64,000 nt of DNA from Monarcha castaneiventris obscurior (Eukaryota; Chordata; Aves; Passeriformes; Monarchidae): positions 12,988,001 through 13,052,000 of the forward strand of contig JAMPIT010000890.1 in assembly GCA_026261815.1 (NCBI GenBank), read 5' to 3'. Shown in pieces: positions 14,080 through 26,965 of the stretch (position 1 is the stretch's first letter; each line of letters opens with the position of its first letter). The notes beneath the pieces are model-generated. The model was not told where the DNA came from. It worked only from the letters and a program-made list of their open reading frames with translations, and ran no database searches. The position numbers were made by a program, and so were the translations under genes.

Positions 14080-15720
14080 GGAGCAGAGTGGATCCAGTTT
14101 GAAAAGAATTGGCAACCCTAAAACTTTTTGATAAGATAAAAATTCATTGATGTTGGCTCACACTAGGCCCACTTCAACTCTGCACTTGTCCTCTGTGTTT
14201 CCTTGGCATATCTGTTCCTTTCCTCTATCTGCTTTAGCATAACTTTATTTTTCTCTTTTATCTTTAGCTAACTGCACCCAGGGACTGGAGGGATTGATTT
14301 TTTGTTTTGACTTATTGTTTGAAGATCTGTAACTCAAAGCAGCTTCTTGCGCCTCTGATGTCTAAGCCCGAGCAGTATAAAAGGTAAAGCTCATCCTGTG
14401 TACCAAACTGAGCAGGGATACCATTTTATAATCAGTCATCTGTGTTTTATTTTGCCTTTTGGGGAGGAAAACTATTTTGAGACTTTATAGGCAATAATAC
14501 TTTAAATAAATATTCTCATGGCAGATACTGCACATGCCAGTTCCCTTTTTAAAGACGGACAGCTATTGCTCACCACTCAGGGGAAGAAAAAAAAGTTCCT
14601 AATTAAAGGAGGCCATTATACATCAGAAGATATTTTGAGCATCACGTCACACTACTGACAGCCTATTGCAGCCAAAATGTTACCATGCAAATGTAGAAAT
14701 GCTCTCGCTCAGAGATGCACTGCCATGAGGCCAGGGAAAATCCCCACTGGGAGGGGAAGGTAGGAGATGGAGATGCGCTCCTCAGTGCTGCTCGTGAACA
14801 GCCATTGCTCATTGCCATGTTAATACCACCCCGTCCCGAGACACGGAGATGGATTTTTGCTAGTTTTCTCTGCCTTCTGAGGGCCAAACTCTGGAGATTT
14901 CTCCTTTTCCCAGGCAATTCTTCCCTCCCCCCATCCCCGGACAAAAATGCCTCTAGGCTGTTTTAAACAAGCAGCTCCTCAGGACGTGGTTCTCCAGGTT
15001 TCTCACTGCACACACACATTTCTGTGTCGTAGAAAGCCGATAGTCATGGCACACACCGACTTTGTTTACGATCGCCAGTCTCTGCTATTCCCTGAAGTTG
15101 CCCAGCTTGCTGAAATATGGTTACATATGCAAACATTATCTCCCAATTGTAACCTCATTTTCTGCTCTGCTGGACAGCGTGACCAGCATTTGTCATCTTG
15201 CCGCCCCCGCCCGCCACATCATTCATGTGTCTATAATTGTCATCAAGATGTGGCATGTCAGCAGGACTCCCGCGTCCGCTGCTCCCCATCTCCACGCAGT
15301 CACTCAGGTAACAAACCCATAATCTCACCCTGTTTTCATGATGGTTGAATTACACATAATTGTTTCTGCACAGTGATTGATTTCTGCCTGAATAGAGACC
15401 TCTGCCTTTTTTCAATGCGAGCGAGTGGCAGCCAAGTCTCTCCATCTAGGAGGAGGCAGCAGCCTTTGAAGAGATCAAAGCCAAGGCCGCGAGCAGTTGT
15501 GCGCCCTGGGAATATGGAAAGCCTTTATGCTCTCAACCCCATTTCCAACATCATGTTGGATTGCAGCTGCATTACATTCTGCCAGCATTCTTAATGCTTT
15601 TAGTATTGACTCTGACATCACCGATAGCTGTTTTAAAGTAACAAAAGCTGAAGGATGACTTATTTTCACAACTCCATAATTGGAACATGCAAAGTTAGGG
15701 GAAGGGAGCATTTGTTTTTA
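14080..15720. promoter_or_regulatory. Candidate enhancer-like block in LEF1 intron 3
   Basis: A repeat-free stretch rich in developmental factor motifs: a tandem GATA site GATAAGATAA (14130-14139), TATAAAAGG (14376-14384), an octamer ATGCAAAT (14684-14691), a forkhead-like TGTTTAC near 15064, and the paired TCF/LEF sites at 15463-15480. Its mixed, non-repetitive texture resembles conserved non-coding DNA. Conservation itself was not tested. Confidence 0.3.
15463..15480. promoter_or_regulatory. Paired inverted TCF/LEF sites in intron 3
   Basis: CCTTTGAA (15463-15470) and GATCAAAG (15473-15480) face each other two bases apart. The second is the optimal TCF/LEF core and the first reads TTCAAAGG on the other strand, also a match. 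They lie in a stretch of LEF1 intron 3 that looks like regulatory DNA (about 14.1-15.7 kb). Confidence 0.45.
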
Positions 15721-18700
15721 ATCTGAGATACAAAAGAAAGCACAGAAAATTATATAAGTTCCCCAAAATTAAAAACACGTTTTTCATATGGAAAGAACAG
15801 AGGGGGCATTTTTATAGCTTAGACCACACAAAATGAACTGATTATGCACATGCTTTTTCAAGCCTAAAGGCTGAAGTAAAAATAAGATTGGGCAAGCGAG
15901 TCAAATTGGGAAAAAATATTGTGACTCACAGTACATTTAGTGACTTTTAGCACCTGATGCAAAGGAAAATAATGCAGATGCCTAGGCTGTTGTCTCTGCA
16001 GCTCCTTGTAGCAAACTGACAGTAGTTCACTTACCTTAAACCAGACACACAGCACATGGCAGACAAACACTAAATCTCCATTAATTATCTAAAAAGATAA
16101 ATAATGACCTAAAATTATAAAATACTGCAAAGCTCTATTTCAGACTCCCTCTCCTCCAGTCATGCAGGCAATTCTGAGGCTGCCTTAAAACTACTGCCCC
16201 AATATTGTTTTCAGGGGCATCAAAAGCTCCCACGCTCCTCCTCTCTGCTCATCTGGCTTTGCTAGTGAAAACAAAAGTAAATTTCTATCAAGAAAAGACT
16301 GTCCTGAATTTTAATTTAACACACATCTTCATTACCCTGAAAAAATATTTTCAGGGAACTTTGAAAACCTATCAGCGGAAAGGAGAGAGGATAAGAAGGA
16401 TGTAAAAAGCAAGAGCCTGGGAGGGCAGAGCAACTGAACCACTCTGTGTGCGTGTGCTGCCCAGTCTGAGCACCAGGGCAACTTTAACAAATATTTTTAT
16501 TCATGGTAAAACCACTGAATGGGAGCCTTTAAGAGCAGTAATTTTGAAATATGGCCCTGCCGCTACAGTGTGCAGAGTGGTGAGGAAGGAAGAATGTGCA
16601 AATAAAGCATAAGCTGTAAAGAATTAAACATTACGAGCACCCATGTATTAGTAATAAAAATAATTTCCTCTTAGCTGTATCGTTTTTGTTCTGCTGTACT
16701 AACACTCCTTTCCTCCCTGTAGTCATTAAAACCCCGACTCAAAGACAACAGCAAAGGGATCTGGCCTCCCTCCCTATGGACACAGAGCTTATGTCCCTGT
16801 CATTTCAAGGCTGGGAAACTGTCTCATTTTCACTTTGACTGTTCCTTATAACACTAACCATACCAAGGCTGAAATTAGAGTCAAATGTAGCAAGCTCTTT
16901 ACCAAGATGTAAATGCTTATCGCTCTTTTACTATCAAAACAGAAGTCTTTTCTGTGGTAATCCAAGGTTTTGGAGCTTTTCCCCCCTCTACTCTCCTGCT
17001 GTCCCCAACAAATTTACTGCTTCCTCTGCACAGCCTGCTTTTTAAAATCAGGACTAATTCTTTGTGGGTCTGGTGTTCACTCTGATAAGCAGAGGGATGC
17101 TCATAAAGCAACACAGAGGAAAGAGTGGCAAGATACAGAGAGCTGAAGCAGTCACTGTAAACAGAGGGATCTGCTGCCATTATCTGCAGGACAGATAATT
17201 CAACTTCTGCCTATCCCACAAGGAGTCTCAAGTATCTGGAAATGAATGAGGGCCTCCAGAAACTGAGCAAGTAACATGCATAGCATTGCAAAGGTCTCCA
17301 AAACAATCACCACTACGAAGACACAGCAGAAAAATAACTTTTACATGATGCTGCAACCCTACCTTTCAATGTCAAATCATTACTATGATGAAAATTTATG
17401 TTTTACTGTAATTACTGCTTATTTTTCCCATCCAGGGACTTTTGTGCTCATTTATAGAGGATTCACTTGCTACTTGATACTCTTTCTTGAAAGCTTGCTT
17501 CTTTTTTGCAGCTATTCAGTGAAATTCAAGAGACACTATTTAGCCCAAGAGAAGCATCTGAAGGCTGTCTGCCAGGTTTTCACCCTGTGCAGCCCACTCC
17601 ATAACCTGCACAGGCATCATTCCATGCCCAAGCAGAGGCACAGCTTCTCCTCATGCAGGATTCTTTGGTAACCACATTAGGGAGAGCCAGTGACCCTTAC
17701 AACAAACCTCACCAGCTCCTGGAATCAGGAACTGAAATCCCTACAAGGTGACTACCTGCAGGACCACAACAAACTGAGTTTTAGGTTTGGCTGTGGTGCT
17801 GGGGACCATGCAGCCACCAGCTGTGGCCACAGTGCAGAGGCTGCAGCTGCAAAGGTGTGAAGAAAAGAAGAAAATACCACTGATGACCTGGGAGCAATGG
17901 CACCAGGGCACACTGCTTAAGAAGCATAGATAGGAAGCTGAGAGCTGTGCTCCAGTGATCACAGACTGGCTGCACTGTAGTGTATTAAAATAGAAGATAT
18001 TTCACGATGCCCAGGAAAACGTTTAAAGCCTCCAGCTGCAAATGAGCCAGCACCTCCTTGCAAACCTTTCTTCCCACCAGATGCTGCTGAGGCACAGGGC
18101 ACGGACATCACTGAAGAGGAAGAGAAGATGCCATTGCTGCCAAGATGCCATCCCAAAAAGCTGCTCTGAGGTCCTCCCATCCCCACAGTAAACAACAAAA
18201 GTCCCACCAGGCCAGTGCCAGGGCAGCTGACAGAGAAGCCCTGGCTGGCCATCCCCAGCACATTGTGTGCAAGAGCCGTGAATCAATGGCAGGTTCCCAG
18301 GAGAGGGAGTGCACCGTGCTCGTTATCTAATTGTGTTTGCACTGAACTTCTGAGAGGGATGGAGACAAAAGTGGAGGATGAAAATCATGGTGCTGAGGGC
18401 AAACAGCCTGCTCCCCTGCAGGGGGGAGAGCAAACAGAAAACCAAGTGGGAAGATATGGGTGCTGTTGTGTGGCAGGGAGGGAAAATGAGAAAACACAAA
18501 GTCTGGTTTCTGACAAAACCTTTTTTGGGCTAGTTCTCTTAGGCCCCTTCTTGCTTTTACTTAGAAACTTCAGTAGATTGTTTGCTCCTTCATTCAAAGT
18601 CTAGGTGTGAAACACAGCCACAGCCAGCACTGACACAAACTTTCTTCCTATCTGCACTGGCTTTAATCCTCTTATTTTTCCTCCCTCTACCACACACATC

Positions 18701-21700
18701 TCAGTTTTTTACTTTCTCAGGCTTCTCGTTTGCTTTCAAAAAAAGAAAAAAACCAAAACCAACCCAAGAAACATATGTTTATAAGTGAGCTGTCTTTCAG
18801 GTGAATTCCCATAGTGAACTCAGGAAATAGGGATTTTGTTCCCACCTCTGCCTTCACCTTCCTCTAAGACCCTGAACTAATGTTGCTTTTTCAGGTTCTC
18901 ATTTGCAGAAGCCTCCTCCCAGACTGTGCCTTTGCTTTTGGGAGCAGAGTGGGGGGAAGCAGAGGACATCCATACCCACAAACACACACACAACCCCAGT
19001 GCCAGCGTGGGCGCCAGGGATACTTCCCAGGAATCTGCCGGCAGTCACTGACGCACTGCAATTTCCACGGGTCACGTCCTCATGCTACACTCTAGGTTGG
19101 GCAATTATACACAGAATTTACCTATTTCATGCTTAATTGCACAGGCACAAACTTTTGCTCCAGCCCTGATACAGCTATAACTTACTGGCGGCACTTATGT
19201 TACCACAGGCACCTCTGCCAGTCCTGGCTTCACCTCCTGGGCTCAAATCGCAGCCACTGGTTCAGCCAGACCTCCCCTCCTGGGAGAACCCAGCAGAGGA
19301 GAGAGAGGAAGCGCAGGTAACACAAAAAGGCCAACATCAGCCCATGGCTGACTTGTGAGCTACAGGCTCCTGGGCTGTAACACACCACCTCCAGAAGAAA
19401 AATACAACACCCACCTGTAGGCTCTTCTCCTACTGAACCTGAAAATATAATTTGTCCACAGATGTTGGCCAGAGAGATTCATTTAATGGAGGAGGGCATT
19501 TTTGTGCAGTAAGTACTGCTGTGTATCTGACTGTATTTGTTTGGAGTCCTGCAAGACAAGCTTCACAAACCCACCACTGAGATCTCCTTCTCCTAGGAAG
19601 TCTGCCTGTGCCCCCAACACAGGGGTTTCTGAACTGGCTTTGATCCAACCACATTTCCCGACTGAATATTTATTGTTCTGCCCCATTAGCCTGCATTATT
19701 CTCACTTACACACGTATCCTTGGAAAGAAAAAGCAATAAAAGGAAGGATTTAAAGTGTCAAAGAAAGAGGGAAAGCTCCCTACACAAGTTGTTTTGGAAG
19801 CACCTTTCAACTAAAAAATGTTTCACGACAGCGTTTTGACCAGCACTCCTACAGTCTCTTAGTATTTCCTCATTACAAAGTATGAAGTCATCCTCTTACA
19901 GGTCACTCTGATAAGAAGATTATATTTGCCAGTTATTAAAAAAAAAGTGTTTGCAATATTGCTGTCAAACTGAGGAGTCACCTAATAAATTAGCATTTAC
20001 TTGTGGTTCTCCTATTCCAATCCTTCCTTCTGAAGATTTACATCTAAAACAGGATCGCTGCACTCTTATCTTAGAAATATCCTCAAAATAACTGAGATAG
20101 GAAAAAAGAAGTCTCAACAAAACCTGGAAAATCCACACACTTAAGAGCTAAGCTTTTTAAAGTTTTATTTCTTTTTCTTCACCTTTAAATCCAGCACAGC
20201 CTCCTTTTCTTCCTATAGCAAGGGTATTTAAAACATGAAAAAATGTGTGAGAGAGAAGGTTTTGAGTAACAAATTTTTCAAATCCAACATGTTCATTTGA
20301 AACTTATTTTTTCAAGTTGAATTTCAGTTGTGTGAAGGAGGCAAATGGGCAGTAAAAACCAGACCAAAATACAGCCTGGCATGCTACTGTCAGAGGGCAG
20401 CCAAACAAGGGGCGTTCTTCAGGGTAAACTATTTTATAATCACTTGAGTTTTTGAAAATGTATTCCAGAAGAATGTTCAATGTATGGTTTATTTCCTCAA
20501 TATCCTCACCAACTCTCCCAGTGTCTGCTGGGTGAGTTCACCGCTCCTTCCTGTGCTGATCTCCAGCAGGCTGGAGGGGACCCAGGCCTGCCCTTCCCTG
20601 CCCCACCACCCTGGGCTCCCATGCCTGACCCTCGCCCACCCGTGAGCTCCCACCCCACTCCCAAAAGCTCCCCAGGAGGCTGAACCTGCATGGTAATGCT
20701 TGTATTTGAAAAAGGAGGACCTGGATGTGAACACAGGGACAGTTTTCACACTTGGCAGGGCCTAATTCACATGCAGACATTCAGGGGAGAAGTCAGGCTC
20801 TCCCAGTTTGGAGGGGTCCCTGCACTGAGTCAAGCCCAGCTATTCTCCTGCTTCACCTCGACTTTTCTGTACACAAATGTTTCTTCAGTTTAAGATACAG
20901 AAATGCTGCCGACCAGACCACAAGGATGGAACAAGCTGCCACAAAGCCTAAACTGAGGACAGGGCACAGATGTGAGAACAAAGCCACTTTTCACAAACTA
21001 GTTGAGGAAGATGTGCCATGGCATTTTGCGGCATGGGACAGAACGTGGGTTGGTGGCAAGAACCTTGCTCACTGTGAGGGCACATGGCAATGATACACAA
21101 CTTCAGTGAAGGAAGTACAGGACTGGCAGGGGGCAAAATAAAGAGCAAGAAAAAACACAGTTACCACTTGTAACTGTGGCTTCCTGAACTCCATACAGCA
21201 TCACTCAAACTTCAGAAAAGAGAGACCCTCAACAAATCACTGGATTGTGGCATTTTAACAAAGTAAACACATTTGCTTTGCTGGACGCAGTTTATCTGCG
21301 CTTTAGCACATCGGCAGGCAAAAGGCCTTCTCCCAGAGCGTGGTCTGCGTTTGACAAGTGGTGACACCTTTAATCGTCACCTCCACATTGGACTTTTTTT
21401 ATGCTAGACAAAGCTTGCCAATGCAAGAGTTGATACGGATGAAGAAAGATCAAGGCAAGAAGATATGCCAGAACTGTGGAGAGACAACAGACAGTCACAA
21501 AGATAAACCTCTGAGGCAGTTTTGAAACACAGAAAAAGGCAGAAAATTGAAGAAATAGAGCCTTATAGCATAGCTAAGTGACCAGTTACAGAGACAGACC
21601 TCTGAGGAGCCAGTGTCCCTAGGATGCCTACTCAGAAATACAGAGGCTACGGGGATAGCATTTTAGAGCTCATTGCTCTCTACCTCTGAGCCAACACAAC

Positions 21701-23998
21701 TGCTCAACAAAGTTCCATGATCCCTTTCCCTGTTTTCTGAACATACATGATAAATCAAACAATTTCCAGACTGGTTTTCTTTGGATAATGACTGCATCCC
21801 CATCCGGACCTACGTTCAAGTCAGCAAAGGTGAAGCTGAGCTGTCATTAGTACCCACAGGATTTCAGCCTCATGCCTTCCAGCTCTGTGCAATCTCACTC
21901 CTTGTACTGATGCTGTGGGGTTCATTGCAGCTCCCACAAGTTCCAGGTTTCTCAGAGCAGGGCCGCTGGGTATGTGCAGTGCCTGGCACTGTGCTGGACA
22001 TGCAGCACCAGTCTGTTTCAAACTGTTTTAAAGCTTCCCTATTCAGAAAGCAAGGAGGGGAAAGGAAGAAAAAAAGGTCACGCAAGCAGCTTTCTGCTGC
22101 TCTTTGCCGAAGCAGCACTACTGGGGCTGCCTTGCACCATGAGCACCTGCACATGTACCCTGCTGCTTTGAAGTACCAGCACTGTCAGAAGGTACCTCCC
22201 AGCAAATGCCTGCATGAAGTCCCGTGCTCCCAAGGGACTCCTTCCCCCTGCCCTGGTGTGGGTGAAGCAGACCTGCCCGCTGAGTCTGAAGTACAGAGCT
22301 GAAGTACTGAAAGTGCTTGGATAGACAGATGCTTTTGGGAATTAACTGCTCTCTGGCTTGCTTAATAACTCCTAGCCAAAGCAATTCTCTGGTTTATGTG
22401 CTGCAGCTGGTGACAGCACTACACTTACTTTTTAAGTTGAGCTGCCCATTTTATAAATATTCAATCAAAGCCCCGTAACTTTACACTTGTAATTTTCGCT
22501 GACTAAGCTCGTCCTATTGATTTTATGCCTCAACCTTACCTATATCCACAGCCATTTAAAGAAAATAAGCAATCATTGAGCCGACCTTTCAGCTCCATGA
22601 AAATGCTCTTCTACACAAGGGATTTGGTAACTTTGAAGATCACGGGTGAAGATATTCTAGGTCCTTCATCTCATCCTGAAGCCCCAGCAAGCAACACCAC
22701 CACCACCAGAAGCCACAGAAGGCCAGCCACTTTTCCTCAGGCAGTTCAGGCCTCTTTTCTTCCCCTTTAGGAGAGCAGGCAATCCCTGACTGATTAGCAC
22801 AGTTGGTGCACATGTTAACTCCGTACTGCACTTTTAGCTCAATCCCAAAGATTCAATGAATACATTTTTATTTAAGTGCTCAATCACTTTCTTGCTGAGA
22901 GGAGAGATTCCTTTGAAGTGGGAATCCCAAACTAAATAAACATATCCACAAGATCCAAGTCTCAAATAGAAGCCACTGGGTTGCTAGATTAAGCTATTCT
23001 GAATGCAATTTTCTTAAGTGAATCTAACACTTACGAAGGGCCAGAGCAACAGAGACACTAATCCCCAAGTGCCTGGGCAGGAGCAGCACGTCCGGCAGCT
23101 GCACCTCCTGCCACCAGTGTCCTGCAGAAAGGGACCAAACCTAACAGCCAGATGAGCACTGCCCTCATGCCAAACATGTCTTACAACCAAAACTAGCTTG
23201 GAGAAATGCCTGCTGCCCAGGATGGGGCAGTTTGGGGTAAATGGGAGCCATACATGCACAGCTGGAGTGTCACAGCGCACGGTTTCCCTGCAGCAGCAGG
23301 GAGGACACGAACTGTGGACAACCTGACTTGACCAGGTGAAGGCCAGACTGCCTGGCTCCCAGCAGTGCTTCCCTTGAACCAGACACACTCTGGATCACTG
23401 TCCATTCACATGAGAGCAGCACAAGAGATCACAGTGGGACACACAACACACAGACCTCAGGCCACAAAACGTTCCATGTCCATATTAAAACAGACTCTTG
23501 CACATTTCTCTTCTTGAGAGACATGGTGTTTTACTACCAGCACAAAAAAAAAAGCACATGCCTCTGATAGGACTTCAGAAATATTAAGCAGCAGTAAAAT
23601 GCTTTTGTGTGGGTTATTTCCTTCCCATATCAGGAGGCATTTTCGCTAACTATAAACAGAAGTTAAGTACTCATGAGAAGCCAGGCCTGCGGTACCCAGG
23701 CTTTTCAATGCCTGCAGCCATGCAGCGCTGCAACTATCTGGAAAAAGCCTTTTCCTCTTTTGATGCCTGAACCTGTGGAGCTTCAGGCTTTCTTCTTGAG
23801 CCATATCCTCCTTGGCACTTGCAGCTCATAACAAGCTATTCTTATTAACATTTTTTCTGGGCTGGGATTAAGTTGGAAAAGAGACAGGAATGACATTTTG
23901 CTGAAACCACTTTAAAAAGTAAGCAGCAGCCCTACCATTTAAAGTTTATGTTGAATTAGCTCCTAGATTTATAGGACAAAGGGATATTTAGGACATCA

Positions 23999-24002
<4 letters not shown>

Positions 24003-24050
<48 letters not shown>
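24003..24050. repeat. (AC)24 microsatellite
   Basis: An uninterrupted run of 24 AC units in intron 3, followed by ATACACACGCG. Likely length-polymorphic and able to adopt Z-DNA. Confidence 0.98.
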
Positions 24051-24056
<6 letters not shown>

Positions 24057-26804
24057 ACGCGTATTGCACTACAAAAGCTCCAAGTTTGATGATTTGTAAT
24101 GGGTGGGGTTTTTGATAATGCCTGTGCTCAAGCCACACACACACAATTGCTGCCTCTGCGTTGGGATATCAGGAGAACTTTTTGTTTTCCCCTTGCTCAT
24201 TCACAATTACATAGATTTGCTAATTGCATCAATGTGACAAGGAGAAGGCAGCAAAAGCTGAAAAGGTGTTCCCTTCACCAGTATGTGCCAAAGATCACGG
24301 TAACAATGAACTACGTACCTAAAACTGCCTGGAGCTCTTATCAGGAGCAACCAGACCAAGCTTCAGACAAGGACAGCCTAGAGACACTGTGGTAACTTCT
24401 TCTGCCCCCTTTTTCAAATGGAGGATTCATCTCATTAAGTGGGAGAAAGAAAACAACACCTAAACTCATCCCATGACCATTCACGGCTTGGGTTTATGTT
24501 TCACAGTGGCCTGACTCGTATCTTAGACTGATCAGTCGTGATTGCTTGAGTCAGAGTAGCTGAGAGACACGTTTGCAGCAATGAGGTTCCACTATTAAGG
24601 CTGCGCAGATTCCTGTTCCTTCCCGGTTCTGCCATTTGGGACGACTCACGGAGCTCCTCAGAAAATAGTGCTACAATTCCTCCCAGGGCAAACGCTAATA
24701 CACTCCGTCAAGTTCTGCTTCCATAGAGCCAGGAAGCTTTGTGCTCCTCTGTGCTTAATTTCAAAGTTATTTAAGGAGCTAATTGGCACCGTTGAACTGC
24801 ACCGAGGAGCTGTGCGCCGCGCAGGGCGAAGCCGCAGAGCTTCGGTGCTGGATAAGCGGCTCTGGCTTGTCAAGCCCCTCAGCTGCACATTTCCTCCAGC
24901 TCGGGTCTGGGGTTGTGGAGGGAAGAGAGAGATCTGCAACAGAACCACAGCTGCCCAAGGCCCCCAGAGCATCCCGCTCCGATGCCAACCTGGGAATCAG
25001 AGCAAAGCTTTCTGCTGGGTGATACGGGAGCAGGAGCTGAGCCACAACTTCCATACTGTGAAAGCCTACTTCATATTGGGCCAGGGAGCTTTCAGCTGAC
25101 CACAGCTCCCAGCAATTCCCTATAACTGCATAGTAAGCAGAAGCAAATTCTCAGGGAAAGACTATACAATGAAAAATCAGGTTTCCATCCTTCTGCAGCT
25201 CCCATACATTTCCTTTGGGGCTCCAAATTTTCCCCACAAGCAAGTGAATCAGCCAGCTTTCAGGGGAACAGAAGATGTGGCTAGGGAAACAAAACCCTCT
25301 CACTGAGGCTCTGTAGCCACACATTTTTGCTATTTCTACCCTCATCCTTCCTTCTGCCCATATTATCCTCCCAATCTCCTGGGACATCAGCTCTTCAAGA
25401 TGGGAACTAACTCCGTATGCCCTGCCATGCAGAAACACACATGCAGAAAGAATATCCCCAATTTGGGCTAGTCCTGCCTTGATCCTAGCAATCCAACTTT
25501 TAAAAGAATTCCTTGTCATTTTCAAGCGGATATGCTGTGTTTTGCAAGTTGCCATAAAATGTTTGTACCTTGTATCCTCCGACCTATTTAACACATCCAG
25601 CTGCTACAAAGAGGCAGTTGAGCCACAGAGAAACAAACCCAGACCCCCAAGAACACGTAAGAACAGACAAAAGGGAGGTTGTAGAAATCCTCTTATCTTT
25701 CCATAGGAAGTTTAATTTGTGGGGAATGAGGGAGAAACAAACACAAAATTATCTTCTGGATGAATTTACGACATGGAGAAATGATCCTTCTTCAGTCACC
25801 TCCTCTGTTCCCACCAGACAAGAAAGGTTTGCCACCCCAAAACTAGTTTTGCTAACCAAAGAAAAAACCCACACGTTAGAAAACAAACATCTGTCTCCAT
25901 CTCCCATCTCCAGTACCCCTGCCATGCTCAGAAACCACCAAAAGATATCTCGAGCGCACAGGATGCACATTCACCAGGTGTTACTGTGGTTTGGTACCAT
26001 CACATGCCACTTCTCCTGCAGCTACCCCAACTAACTGCTTCGCTTTCCCACTTACCCACCTCGCTGATAAGAACACGTACTGCGGCACGAGGCTCCTACC
26101 TGAACTCGCAATTAACACTCTCCTGCTCCCACATATACAGCTTGGAAAAAGCAAATCAGTTGCCAGAAAAATAAGAAAGTTTTAAAAAAAAAAAAAAAGG
26201 TAGGGGAGGAGAATGGGGAAGACAAGACCTCCTTAACACAGAGATTTTGGAAGACTCTAAATCCTTCTCAAACACCCTCTCCCTTCCAAAAGCTGCCCTG
26301 AAATTAGACTTCCGTTTTATTTTTTTTTTTTATTACGGCTTATTAGGCAAGTTGTGTCTGACTATAGATTTGTACTTTTAATTTTACAAAGCAAGCTTCT
26401 AAAGAATTCGCCTTTTTTAAAAAAAGGAAAGGGTTTTTTTTTTCCCCTACATATTGTGATGAAAGTAACTTTTTCCCTTTGCAGGAAAGCTTTGCTCTCC
26501 CTCCTCACAGACCGTGCTTGCCCTGTGTCTGGACGCCATCCCCCAGGGGTGCATCCCCGGGGCAGTTTGCCGTCAGCGGGTCCTTCCAAGGTGGAAAAAA
26601 AGATTCAGCGCCCCCGGGCGCCTTTTTAATCCTGGCTAACACCTCCAGGCAACAGATGCATCAACAAGAAGCGTCTTTGTCATGCAAATAGCAGGGCGCA
26701 GGTACACACCAGGCACAAATGGCTGGGGACTGACACCCCAGGGGAGACCTCTGCTCCAGTGCTCGCTGCTCTCAGCTGCTCCTTGCCCCCATCCCCGGCA
26801 CGAT

Positions 26805-26965
26805 GCCCTGGAAAGGGGAGGCAGAGCCGAGCCGGAGGGCAGCGGCTGGGAGCCCACGGAGGTGAGCGCGGCGCGGCGCCGGAGCCGCGGTGCGGCGTGG
26901 AGCGAGCGAGCGTGTCACCTCCGGGATGCCGCGTTTTGATCTCCTGCGCATCAAAACCCGCCTGT
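26805..26965 (+). other. Small CpG-rich pocket with splice donor
   Basis: An isolated CpG-dense segment inside intron 3, about 2 kb from exon 3. On the plus strand ATG at 26802 begins an open frame (MPWKGEAEPSRR...) that reaches an ideal donor GGAG|GTGAGC at 26861/26862. It could be a minor promoter and first exon antisense to LEF1, or an orphan CpG island acting as an enhancer. Confidence 0.3.

Noticed and set aside
24003..24050. Possible CRISPR-like or satellite array
   Set aside because: It is a simple uninterrupted (AC)n microsatellite in a vertebrate intron, with no spacers.
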